Position numbers and translations under genes: made by a program. From NVTR01 sp965237505 (lineage in GTDB: Bacteria > Pseudomonadota > Alphaproteobacteria > Rhodobacterales > Rhodobacteraceae): DNA of 64,000 nucleotides. The stretch covers positions 62,001 through 126,000 of the forward strand of contig CBDEFR010000002.1 in NCBI GenBank assembly GCA_965237505.1, given 5' to 3'. Of this stretch, positions 9,345 through 17,621 are shown in pieces. A model generated the notes under the pieces. The model saw only the letters and a list, made by a program, of their open reading frames with translations, was not told the origin of the DNA and ran no database searches. The number at the start of each line of letters is the position of its first letter. The stretch's first letter is position 1.

Positions 9345-10027
9345 TCGCCCGCGTCCATGCGGCCGCAGGTCATGTGCCTTTTGCGCCCATAACCGGTTAC
9401 GCGGCTGACTGAAAACCCGGCTTGTTGCAGCCCCCGTCGGACGTGGCCTGCGGCGGTGTATGTGGCGAATGTGCCGCCAGGCGCAGTGTGTTTGCCAACC
9501 TCCGACAATAATTCCGGCGCCCATAGTTCGAGGTTTTTGGCCGGTGAGAACCCGTCAAGAAACCAGGCGTCGGCGGCGCCGGGCCAATTGAAAAGCGTGT
9601 CGCGGGCGTCACCGATGATGATTTCCGCTCTTAGGTGCGGCAGCTCAAATTTGTGCTCACCCTTGCCACAAACTAACAAGAATTGATGCGCTATATTTTC
9701 CAGCTCGGGAAACGCAGCCAGCGCGTATTCCATATCATCGGCTGTCATCGGAAGAGCTTCAAAGCTGGTGAAGTGCAAAGGGCCACTTATTTCCGCATCC
9801 AGCCAGGCCGTCCACGCGGCCAACATGTTCAGCCCGGTTCCGAACCCCAGCTCGGCGATATGAAAGCCGGGGGTAAAACGAGCAGGCAGTCCATTGCCGG
9901 CCAGAAACACATGCCGGGACTCTGCCAGTCCATCGGCAAGGGAATAATACGGATCGTAAAAGTGCTGCGACACCGGCGTTCGTGCGCCGCGCCACGCAAT
10001 CTTGGCCGTCTGGTTTGTTATCGGCAC
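9341..10027 (-). CDS. mnmD: tRNA (mnm5s2U34) methyltransferase, MnmD-like
   Basis: A 228-residue protein matching the N-terminal methyltransferase half of E. coli MnmC: YDPYYS.DGLAESRHVFL, SAM-binding ELGFGTGLN, and the catalytic-region DAWFLDGFSPAKN. It completes 5-methylaminomethyl-uridine at the wobble position of certain tRNAs. I chose GTG 10027 (V/M-PITNQTAKI), which matches the usual N-terminus; an open frame upstream would overlap the divergent gene. It is followed by the overlapping permease gene. Confidence 0.88.
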   Translation of the reverse strand: MPITNQTAKIAWRGARTPVSQHFYDPYYSLADGLAESRHVFLAGNGLPARFTPGFHIAELGFGTGLNMLAAWTAWLDAEISGPLHFTSFEALPMTADDMEYALAAFPELENIAHQFLLVCGKGEHKFELPHLRAEIIIGDARDTLFNWPGAADAWFLDGFSPAKNLELWAPELLSEVGKHTAPGGTFATYTAAGHVRRGLQQAGFSVSRVTGYGRKRHMTCGRMDAGE

Positions 10028-10079
10028 TTGCCCTAAACCCTGCGTCAATCGCGGGCGACAATGGGCAAGGGGCACTGGA

Positions 10080-11120
10080 TTGGCAACGGTCGATGTCACG
10101 GTAATGGGTGCGGGCATATTTGGCCTGTCGATTGCTTATGTCTGCACACGCCGTGGCGCACGGGTTCTGGTCATCGACCCCAATGGACCGGGCAGCGGCG
10201 CAAGCGGCGGCGTTGTCGGCGCGCTGGCGCCGCACACGCCGGAACGCTGGGACCAGAAAAAGGCCTTTCAGTTTGAAAGCCTGATCATGGCTGAAGCGTT
10301 TTGGGCCGAGGTTGATGCGCTTTCTGGGCTGAGTTCGGGCTATGGGCGCACGGGGCGGCTGCAGCCGATCATCGATAGTCACACTTTGGCGCTTGCCGAG
10401 GAGCGGATTGGCCAGGCTGCCGAGCTATGGCAGAGCAAGGCCAATTGGCAAGTGCGTCCGGTGAGCGACTTTCACGGCTGGGCACCCGCAAGTCCGACGG
10501 GAATGCTGATTCATGACACGCTTTCGGCGCGCATCGATCCGCGTCGTGCCTACACAAGTCTGGCGGAGGCGATCCGGGCGCTTGGCGGCACGATCGAAAC
10601 CCAGGGTGAAGCATCGACGAACATCGTCTGGGCCACGGGAATCAAGGGGTTGGAGCGCCTCTGTAACGAATTGTCCCGCCTGATCGGAAACGGAGTCAAG
10701 GGACAAGCAGCCTTGCTGGATTTTGATGCGCCTGAAAAACCGCAGATTTTTGCGGACGGCGTGCATTTTGTTCCACATGACAATGGCACGGTTGCCATCG
10801 GATCAACCAGCGAGCGTTATTTTGACGACCCAAATTGCACGGACGGGCAACTTGATGATCTTTTGAGCGGGGCGAGGGCGGCCTTGACGTGCCTTGCCGA
10901 TGCGCCGGTCATATCCAGATGGGCCGGGGTGCGGCCACGCTCCAAAAGCCGGGCACCAATATTGGGCGCTTATCCGGGAAGGCCGGGCGAATATGTCGCC
11001 AACGGCGGATTCAAAATAGGTTATGGCATGGCGCCGAAAATCGCGGAAGTTATGGCCGATCTGGTGTTGAACGGAAACGACTGCATCCCCGATGACTTTC
11101 GCGTCGAAGCGAACCTTTAA
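10080..11120 (+). CDS. FAD-dependent oxidoreductase, MnmC C-terminal-like
   Basis: A 346-residue DAO-fold protein with the dinucleotide-binding motif VMGAGIFGLSIAY, then SGASGGVVGALAPHTPERWD and the C-terminal WAGVRPRSKSRAPILGAYPGRPGEYVANG region. In gammaproteobacteria this domain is fused to MnmD and oxidises the carboxymethylaminomethyl group of tRNA wobble uridine. The head-to-head position next to mnmD supports that role, although glycine-oxidase-like activity cannot be excluded. I chose TTG 10080, preceded by AAGGGG at correct spacing; an upstream start would overlap mnmD. Its stop overlaps the convergent FMN-reductase stop. Confidence 0.8.
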   Translation: MATVDVTVMGAGIFGLSIAYVCTRRGARVLVIDPNGPGSGASGGVVGALAPHTPERWDQKKAFQFESLIMAEAFWAEVDALSGLSSGYGRTGRLQPIIDSHTLALAEERIGQAAELWQSKANWQVRPVSDFHGWAPASPTGMLIHDTLSARIDPRRAYTSLAEAIRALGGTIETQGEASTNIVWATGIKGLERLCNELSRLIGNGVKGQAALLDFDAPEKPQIFADGVHFVPHDNGTVAIGSTSERYFDDPNCTDGQLDDLLSGARAALTCLADAPVISRWAGVRPRSKSRAPILGAYPGRPGEYVANGGFKIGYGMAPKIAEVMADLVLNGNDCIPDDFRVEANL

Positions 11121-11655
11121 GTCACGGCGCTGCGCAGCTGATCCATCAGCTCGGTCAAATTCCTGATCGAGCGTTCATCGGTGATGCGACCGTTCTCGTC
11201 AAACGCCTGACCTGCATCCGCCAGCATCATTTCTGGCCCGGCCAGCAGGCGTGGCGAAACGGGTTCAGGCAAAGCCGCAGCGCCGATTGAGCGCGCGCGC
11301 CGCCCGCACGACCGACCGCCGCCGATATGATCGCCACCAGTTTTTCGCGCCATGGATTGCCATTTGTCCGGCTGACCCAGTCCAAGGCATTCTTTAGAAC
11401 ACCGGACAGCGAACTGTTGTATTCGGGGGTCGAGATTACCACCGCGTCCGCCGCCGCAATCGCGTCTGCAAGGCGCTGAACCTCGGCCGGAATGCCAATA
11501 TTATCTTCGATATCCTGATCAAACAGCGGCAGATTTAGGTCGCCATCGTTGAAAATTTCAGGATCAAAAAGGCGTGCCGCCTCGTGCACTAATTTTCGGT
11601 TCGCAGCCCCTTTACGCAGCGCACCCGAGATGCCAAGCAGATGATATTGTGCCAT
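11117..11655 (-). pseudogene. NADPH-dependent FMN reductase, single-base frameshift
   Basis: The frame from ATG 11655 (MAQYHLLGISGALRKG) encodes a flavodoxin-like FMN reductase with STPEYNSSLSGVLKNALDW up to about codon 134. It then shifts near 11253 into a tail ending PGQK. The expected continuation (PRLLAGPEMMLADAGQAFDENGRITDER) is open in the next frame down to 11117. The total of 539 nt is one base short of 180 codons, consistent with loss of one base in a GGG run on the plus strand. It may be genuine decay or a sequence error. It lies next to the first insertion-sequence stack. Confidence 0.85.
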
Positions 11656-11687
11656 TGTCGATGTCCTGTGCAATCGATTGGCTACGG

Positions 11688-13180
11688 CAGGTAATTATTG
11701 GGAATTATATCCAAAAGTAACATTCTGTCGTTGACTTCCCCCGATTTGGAAGATACCTTAGAGTCACATTCTGTAAGAAAGGGAAACCGCGCCATGGCAC
11801 AAAAGGGTCCGGGTAAAACGCACCGCAAAGGCATTTCGTTGATGCAAGTCGTCGATATGTTTGGTGATAACGAAAAAGCCCGTTTATGGCTGGAGCAACA
11901 ACGCTGGAACGGAAATCCGCACTGCCCGCGCTGCGGTTCGCTCAATGTGAAGGTCGGTGTTCCGCACAAAAGCATGACGCACCGTTGCAACGATTGCCCG
12001 AAGAAGTCCATGTTCACTGTTAAGATCGGCACAGTTATGGAGGGGTCCAAATTGCCCTACCGCATATGGGCAATTGGTATTTATCTGTTCACTACAAATA
12101 TTAAAGGTATCTCCAGCATGAAACTGCACCGTGAATTGGGGATTGGACAGAAAGCGGCATGGTTCATGCTGCATCGGTTGCGCGAAGCATACCAGACCGA
12201 TGCATCGGTATTTTCCGGCCCTGTCGAGGCGGACGAAACTTACATGGGTGGCAAGGAAAAGAACAAGCATGCGAAGAAGAAGCTGCGGGCAGGTCGCGGG
12301 CCGGTGGGCAAAACCGCCATTGCCGGTGTTCGGGATCGGCCAACAGGACAGATCAGGGCCAAGGTGGTTGAGAAAACCGACGCGCCAACCCTGCAAGGTT
12401 TTGTGACGGATCACACCGCTGCGGGCACGACTGTCTACACGGATGAAGCCCTAGCCTATCGCGGACTTGCGGATCGAGTCCATGAGGCAGTGAAACATTC
12501 GGTTGGAGAATACGTTCGTGATCAGGCGCACACGAACGGGTTGGAAAGTTTCTGGGCTGGGTTGAAGCGCGGTCATGACGGTATATACCACAAGATGTCT
12601 CCGAAGCATCTTGATCGGTACGTGAACGAGTTCTCTGGTCGCCACAACAACCGCCCAAAGGATACCATCGCCCAGATGAAGGGTGTCGTTGATGGAATGG
12701 AAGGTAAGCGTCTTCGCTACGTTGATCTGATTGCAGACAACGGTTTATCGAGCGGGGCACGGGTCTGATGTTATCATCTGTCGAACTCTGCGCCGGTGCG
12801 GGCGGCGCGTCTCTTGGCCTTGAGCAAGCCGGGTTTCGCCCGGCGCTGCTGATAGACAACGACCTGCACACTTGCATGACCTTACGCCAGAACCGTCCCG
12901 CGTGGAACACGGTGCAGGCCGACCTGCGACAGTTTGATCTTTCGGGCTGGCATGGCGTTGACCTCTTGTCCGGCGGTCTGCCTTGCCCGCCCTATTCGTT
13001 GGCGGGGAAACAGCATGGCAGCGACAATGAGCGTGACTTGTTTCCGACGATGCTCCGGATTGTCGCCAGCGTCCAACCCCGCGCTGTATTGGTCGAGAAT
13101 GTGCGCGGCCTCTTGACCGCGAAGTTCGCGGCGATTCGTGAAAGCATCAATGTCGCGTTGGAGAACCTTGGGGATACGCC
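11688..13180 (+). mobile_element. IS1595-type element with methyltransferase passenger, right end lost
   Basis: It comprises an IS1595-type transposase gene and an overlapping DNA cytosine methyltransferase fragment in the same direction. The right part is cut at 13180, where the inverted repeat of an IS4-type element begins. The left end is uncertain. It probably lies around 11688, just upstream of GGTAATTATTGGGAATTATA in the gap before the FMN-reductase gene, and no target duplication can be defined because the right end is missing. Confidence 0.7.
11794..12768 (+). CDS. IS1595-family transposase
   Basis: A 324-residue ISXO2-like DDE-type transposase starting MAQKGPGKTHRKG. An N-terminal zinc ribbon (CPRCGS...CNDC) comes first, then the helical FTTNIKGISSMKLHRELGIGQKAAWFML. 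Catalytic segments are VEADETYMGG, VYTDEALAY and HTNGLESFWAGLKRG (the D-D-N-E arrangement of this family), ending with HLDRYVNEFSGRHN. It appears full length. A direct repeat of an ACATTCTGT-containing string precedes it (about 11716 and 11766). Its TGA overlaps the ATG of the methyltransferase (TGATG). Confidence 0.93.
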   Translation: MAQKGPGKTHRKGISLMQVVDMFGDNEKARLWLEQQRWNGNPHCPRCGSLNVKVGVPHKSMTHRCNDCPKKSMFTVKIGTVMEGSKLPYRIWAIGIYLFTTNIKGISSMKLHRELGIGQKAAWFMLHRLREAYQTDASVFSGPVEADETYMGGKEKNKHAKKKLRAGRGPVGKTAIAGVRDRPTGQIRAKVVEKTDAPTLQGFVTDHTAAGTTVYTDEALAYRGLADRVHEAVKHSVGEYVRDQAHTNGLESFWAGLKRGHDGIYHKMSPKHLDRYVNEFSGRHNNRPKDTIAQMKGVVDGMEGKRLRYVDLIADNGLSSGARV

Positions 13181-13208
13181 CTTACCACCCTTCATTTTAG
13201 CGAATTAA
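12768..13208 (+). pseudogene. DNA cytosine-5 methyltransferase, N-terminal fragment
   Basis: The first about 138 codons encode the start of a Dcm-type enzyme: motif I ELCAGAGGASLGLEQAGF, motif IV GGLPCPPYS with the catalytic Cys, and motif VI VLVENVRGL. The target-recognition domain and motifs VIII-X are missing, and the last nine codons belong to the IS4-type element that starts at 13181. The start overlaps the transposase stop as TGATG, so this is a translationally coupled passenger gene of the IS1595-type element, not a host gene. Confidence 0.85.
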
Positions 13209-13296
13209 GCTTGCCATCTGTCCACATGCTGTGATTCAAGGAGTCTCCTGTTATAGAATTGGAGATGTTGCGCGGTAAGCGTCCGGTCTGACAGCC

Positions 13297-13872
13297 TTAT
13301 TTCCTTGGTTTTCCGGGCTTCCAGCGTTTTGCGAGGCTGAGGACTTCGAGTTTGAGTTTGTCGGTTTCGGGCTGATTGGGATCGAAGGTGCCGCCATACC
13401 AGTCTTTGAGATGATCGTGCTCTGGATGCTTTGGATCGGCCATGGCATCGAGGAACCCGTAGTAGCCAGGGAAGCCCCCGACGTCTTCGGGCGGGCATTT
13501 ACCGGTGACCTCGATTAGTCTGGGATAGAGTTCGCCAGGGACGGGATCGGTGATCCTGCCGATCTTGATCCTGTGTTCCCAGTTGTCGCCAAAATCGTAG
13601 ATGTAGTTGATCGTCTTTTTGCCGGTGTCCTCGATGACTTGGCCCAGAGTGGTTTTGTTGGCGGGCAGGTCCTCGCCGCCAAAATCGGGGTCCGCGATAC
13701 CCCATGTGGCGCGGGCTGCTTCGAACATGTAGAGATGCGAGTTGGTCCAGCCCATGGCCACCTGCAGTGTCAGGTGCAGCCGGTCCAGCCGGATATCGGC
13801 AGGCACCTGCAGGGTGCGGGTGACAGCGGGCTCGATGTCTTGCAGGGTGACTTTGATCTCGATGATGCTCAT
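13297..13872 (-). CDS. Plasmid pRiA4b ORF-3-like accessory protein of IS66
   Basis: A 191-residue protein starting MSIIEIKVTLQDIEP, with RLHLTLQVAMGW, HLYMF, YIYDFGDNWEHRI and CPPEDVGGFPGY, all hallmarks of the pRiA4b ORF-3 family. Its role is unknown. It is often carried in mobile elements, and here its ATG overlaps the tnpC stop (ATGA), so it is an accessory gene of the IS66. The reading frame looks intact. Confidence 0.85.
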   Translation of the reverse strand: MSIIEIKVTLQDIEPAVTRTLQVPADIRLDRLHLTLQVAMGWTNSHLYMFEAARATWGIADPDFGGEDLPANKTTLGQVIEDTGKKTINYIYDFGDNWEHRIKIGRITDPVPGELYPRLIEVTGKCPPEDVGGFPGYYGFLDAMADPKHPEHDHLKDWYGGTFDPNQPETDKLKLEVLSLAKRWKPGKPRK

Positions 13873-14126
13873 GCAGCGTCTTTCATGTGATGGTGGCTGC
13901 CCATGTTCCATGGCAGCAGGTCGTCGACCTTGGTGATCTTGCAATCCGGGATGCGGGCCAGAGTGTCGGCCAGCCAGCCCTGCGGATCAACGTCGTTCAG
14001 TTTGGCGGTTTCAATCAGCGTATAGGCGATGGCTGCGGCTTTGCCGCCTGCCGGTGATCCAACGAAGAGGTAGTTCTTGCGCCCCAAAGCAATACCTCTG
14101 ATGGCCCGCTCGGCCGCATTATTATC

Positions 14127-14363
14127 GGGCATGCTGACTTCGGCGCTTCGATTTCCGCCCCTGTTTTTCAAATGTCATGTTAGACAGGTTTCGCGGAATC
14201 GGGGCGTCGGAGTGCGAAGAAGCGGGCAGGCCGACTAGACAATGAGCTGCGAGCTCGTGTTGTTATCTGGCCGCCCCTACGACCAGCCCGTGTGCGCCGC
14301 GAGCGCGTATCCGTAATTGTCTTACGAGCCCGTGCACTCCTTTAACAACGAGAAGGAGTACAT
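14127..14363 (+). ncRNA. Candidate bridge RNA region of IS110
   Basis: IS110-group elements are known to encode a guide (bridge) RNA in the non-coding left end that pairs with target and donor DNA. This 237-nt stretch is the only non-coding space in the element and is GC-rich with several short inverted repeats. A 7-base string TATCCGT at 14308-14314 equals the reconstructed target across the insertion point, which could be a target-guide segment or chance. I could not fold it. Confidence 0.4.
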
Positions 14364-15569
14364 ATGATGAGATCAATAGGAATGGACGTCCATCGAAGTT
14401 TCGCGCAAGTCGCGATCTGTGATGATGGCCAAATAACAGACAGTTTCAAGGTCGATATGGAGCATGATGCGGTCGTGGAATTCGGGCGCAGTCTGCGAGC
14501 AGATGACGAGGTGGTTCTGGAGGCCACGGGAAACACCGCAACGATCGTCCGGCTTCTGACGCCGTTCGTGGCGCGGGTGGTGATCGCCAATCCACTACAG
14601 GTGAAGGCAATCGCCCATGCCCGGGTGAAGACCGACAAGGTAGACGCAAAAATCCTAGCCCAACTTCACGCAGCAGGGTTCCTGCCTGAGGTGTGGGCGG
14701 CGGATGACGAGACGCTTGCACTAAGGCGACTTGTTTCAGAGCGCGCAGCGGTGGTGCGCTCTATCCGACGATCCAAAAGTCGCGTTCAGGCAGTCCTGCA
14801 CGCCAACCTAATCCCAAAATACGCAGGCCATCTGTTCGGGAAAGGTGGGCGACGTTGGTTGGCCAAGGCCCCTCTGCCAAAAACCGAACGCGATCTTCTT
14901 GAGCGGCATCTCGATGAGTTGGATTGGTTGGCTGGGCGGTTGGAGACGCTTGAGCGCGATCTGATCCACATCTCTCTTGACGATCCGCAGATGCGTAAAC
15001 TGATGGCCGTGGCTGGCATTAGCTCCGTAATTGCTGCCGCCGTGATAGCATCGATCGGAGATATCAGCCGGTTCGCCACCCCTGGGAAGCTTGCCAGTTA
15101 CTTTGGTTTAACGCCGAGGGTACGCCAATCCGGCGCCCGCGAGGCCATCCACGGTAGGATCACCAAACAGGGAAATGCAACCGCTCGAACGATGCTGGTT
15201 GAGGCCGCATGGGGTGCCGCTTCAGTCCCCGGTCCTTTGCGTGCGTTCTTTTTGCGTATCAAAGATCGAAAGGGCGCCAATGTTGCGGCGGTTGCCACTG
15301 CGCGCAAAATTGCAACCCTGATCTGGCATCTCCTCACCAAGGACGCCCCTTACCAGTGGGCACGTCCGGCATTTGTCGCAATGAAGATGCGCAAATTAGA
15401 ATTACGCGCCGGAGCCCCTAAAGCCTACGGGAAAGCCGGTCCTGGGCGTGATTACTGGATCAAGGAACTTCGACATCGAGAAATGGAACTGGTTGCCAAT
15501 GCCGAGGCTTCCTATGCAAAGATGGTCGAGGCGTGGCGAGAAAAGCCACCAAAGACCCAAAAAATCTGA
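14364..15569 (+). CDS. IS110-family transposase
   Basis: A 401-residue transposase with an N-terminal DEDD RuvC-like domain: SIGMDVHRSFAQ (D), VVLEATGN (E), and VKTDKVDAKILA (D and D). A C-terminal Transposase_20 domain follows with AVAGISSVIAAAVIASIGDISRF and SYFGLTPRVRQSG, which leads to the conserved Ser region. AAGGAG lies 8 nt before the ATG at 14364. The frame is intact, so this copy could be active and may be the youngest layer of this stack. Confidence 0.95.
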   Translation: MMRSIGMDVHRSFAQVAICDDGQITDSFKVDMEHDAVVEFGRSLRADDEVVLEATGNTATIVRLLTPFVARVVIANPLQVKAIAHARVKTDKVDAKILAQLHAAGFLPEVWAADDETLALRRLVSERAAVVRSIRRSKSRVQAVLHANLIPKYAGHLFGKGGRRWLAKAPLPKTERDLLERHLDELDWLAGRLETLERDLIHISLDDPQMRKLMAVAGISSVIAAAVIASIGDISRFATPGKLASYFGLTPRVRQSGAREAIHGRITKQGNATARTMLVEAAWGAASVPGPLRAFFLRIKDRKGANVAAVATARKIATLIWHLLTKDAPYQWARPAFVAMKMRKLELRAGAPKAYGKAGPGRDYWIKELRHREMELVANAEASYAKMVEAWREKPPKTQKI

Positions 15570-16926
15570 GAAAGGGGCTGTTCAACAACATCCGTGTCGA
15601 TCTCGAGATGGCCATGTTCAAGGTATGGCCGGAGCCGTGGCAACCGGGTCAGCGCATAACGGATGGCCCCTGCAAGTGGCGATTTGCCAGAGATAGCGGG
15701 CAGTTGGGCACCCAGCCAATTGCCCAGGTCATCGAAGACGGGTCTGGCCTCGGCCTGCCGTATGGCGGTACGCTGATCCGGCGGCGATCCACGGGCCTCT
15801 TTCTCGATAGCGTAGAGCCCTGCTATCCGCTTGATCGCCTCTTCGGCGATGGCCGAGCCCTGGGCTTTATGCACATCGACGAACTTGCGCCGGATGTCGG
15901 CCATGCAGGCGACCTCGCGGATGTCGCCAGAACGGTAGAGGTCGTTGAATCCGGAATAGCCGTCCGCATGCATCCAGCCCTGGTATCTCTTCAAGTGATC
16001 CTTGGGATGTTGACCCCTGCGGTCCGGCGAGAACTGATACCAGGCAGCAGGCGGCGCCTCGCTGTCCCAGGGGCGTTCATCGCGTACGTAAGTCCACAAA
16101 CGGGCGGTCTGGGTTTTGCCTGCCCCGGGGGTTAACATCTTCACCGGCGTATCATCGGCAAACAATGCCTGGCCTGCTTGCACGTGTCGCCCGATGGCGT
16201 TTGCCAGCGGTTCCAAAAGAGCGGTGGATTTACCCACCCAATCGGCCAGAGTAGAGCTATCTAGCTCAAGCCCGTTGCGCTCATAGATCTGGCTTTGCCG
16301 ATAGAGCGGCAGATGGTCGGCGTATTTGCTGACCAGCACATGGGCCAACAGTCCTGGTCCAGGACGCCCGCGCTCAATCGGGCGCGAGGGCAATTGCGCC
16401 TGGGTGAAGTGATCACAGCAAGAACAGGCAAAACGGGGCCGGGTGATCCGATTCACGATGAAGCGCCCCGGAACATATTCCAGTTCCTCGGTCACATCCT
16501 CGCCCAGGCGGCGCAGCTTGCCACCACAATCCGCACAGGCATCATCTCCGGTGGTCAGTTCGATGTGCTGGCGCGGTATATGATCCGGGATCGGGCGGCG
16601 CTTGGGTTTGTCTTTGGCGGCTCCTCTTCAGGCAGGCGTAACCTGGCTGTCATCGCTGCCGTTGCAATCTCACTGCTCTCCAGGGCCAGTTGCAGCTGCT
16701 CGATGCTCTCGGATTTGCTGCCAAACCTATGTGTGCGATGCCCGGATAACTGGTGCCTGAGCTTCTCGATCAACATCGCCTGAGACTTCACCTCGGCCAG
16801 CAGAAGCTGCGTGAAAGCACGCAACTCATCGGGGTCTTCCGGTAAGGCTCGGGCCACATCGATCATGGCCAAAACCTAGCAAATTAACGGGCTTTAGGGA
16901 ATCCCCAAATCACTGATCCGGCCAGA

Positions 16927-17274
16927 TTATCCCGCCTTCAATGGCCGCCATGTGCGCTGCGGAATACGCCAGTCAATGCCCTCCAGAAGCATCGCCAACT
17001 GGGCCGGTGTCAATGCGACTTTGCCGTCTTTTGCAGAAGGCCAGACAAACCGGCCCTTCTCCAATCGCTTGGAGAACAGACAGGCCCCCTGACCGTCCCA
17101 CCAAATGATCTTGATCAGATCGCCACGCCGTCCACGGAAAACGAACATGTGGCCGCAATAAGAGTTCTGCTTCAGCGTCTGTTCCGCCTGAGCCGCCAGC
17201 GTCGCAAACCCCCGGCGCATATCCGTTACCCCGGCAGCCAGCCACACCTTCGTGTTCGACGGTACCGAGATCAT
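16927..17274 (-). CDS. tnpB: IS66 accessory protein TnpB (Orf2)
   Basis: A 115-residue IS66 Orf2 protein with KVWLAAGVTDMRRGF, GHMFVFRGRRGDLIKIIWWDGQGACLFSKRLE and the C-terminal LEGIDWR, all diagnostic. It starts at ATG 17274, overlapping the tnpA stop (ATGA). TnpB is required together with TnpA and TnpC for IS66 transposition; its biochemical role is unknown. The frame is intact. Confidence 0.93.
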   Translation of the reverse strand: MISVPSNTKVWLAAGVTDMRRGFATLAAQAEQTLKQNSYCGHMFVFRGRRGDLIKIIWWDGQGACLFSKRLEKGRFVWPSAKDGKVALTPAQLAMLLEGIDWRIPQRTWRPLKAG

Positions 17275-17621
17275 CCGGACAAGCCACGGATCAGGCGGGC
17301 AAGGGCATCGGGATCGTAAGTCCCGCTGACACAAAGCCGGTGCCCGCCAGCAAGATCAAACTCAATCCTGCCGCCTGCCACAACCGGCGGCGCGTCTTCA
17401 TGCCGCACATCCGCAATTATCTCGACCGGCAGAAAGCAAGCCTGCTTCTGTGTATCGCCATCAGGCGAAAACCGCCCATCCCTCAGCCACGTAAACACGA
17501 GATTGGCATTCACATCATACCGCCGCGCAACCTGACTAACCGAAATCCCCGGAACCCGCGTTTGCGCACAGATCATCCGCTTCTCGTTATTGCTCCAGTT
17601 CCGGCGCTTCTTCCTACCCAC
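17271..17621 (-). CDS. tnpA: IS66 accessory protein TnpA (Orf1)
   Basis: A 116-residue protein beginning MGRKKRRNWSNNEKRMI, with a helix-turn-helix VSQVARRYDVNANLVFTWLRD and a C-terminal IS66 Orf1 segment. It is the first gene of the IS66 operon, about 85 bp inside the right inverted repeat, and overlaps tnpB. The frame is intact. Confidence 0.9.
   Translation of the reverse strand: MGRKKRRNWSNNEKRMICAQTRVPGISVSQVARRYDVNANLVFTWLRDGRFSPDGDTQKQACFLPVEIIADVRHEDAPPVVAGGRIEFDLAGGHRLCVSGTYDPDALARLIRGLSG

Larger units (their letters stand above)
14127..15589 (+). mobile_element. IS110-family element inside IS66 tnpC
   Basis: The ends are placed by rejoining the interrupted tnpC codons. ATC occurs on both sides (14124-14126 and 15590-15592), giving a 1463-bp element. 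As usual for IS110 there are no long terminal inverted repeats. The transposase occupies most of it, with a 237-nt non-coding left end and only 20 nt after the gene. That arrangement is typical of the IS110 group rather than the IS1111 group. Confidence 0.88.
13869..16872 (-). pseudogene. tnpC: IS66 transposase TnpC, frameshifted and split by IS110
   Basis: The N-terminal part from ATG 16872 has the usual leucine-rich coiled region, then loses frame near 16611 (one base missing where PPKDKPKRRP is expected). The catalytic core follows in the next frame (FADDTPVKML, WMHADGYSGF, YLEHGHLEIDTD) until 15593. The C-terminal NNAAERAIRGIALGRKNYLFVGS part lies beyond the IS110 insertion and ends at 13869. 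Rejoining across the insertion gives a continuous LEIDTD-NNAAERAIRG. Confidence 0.9.
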
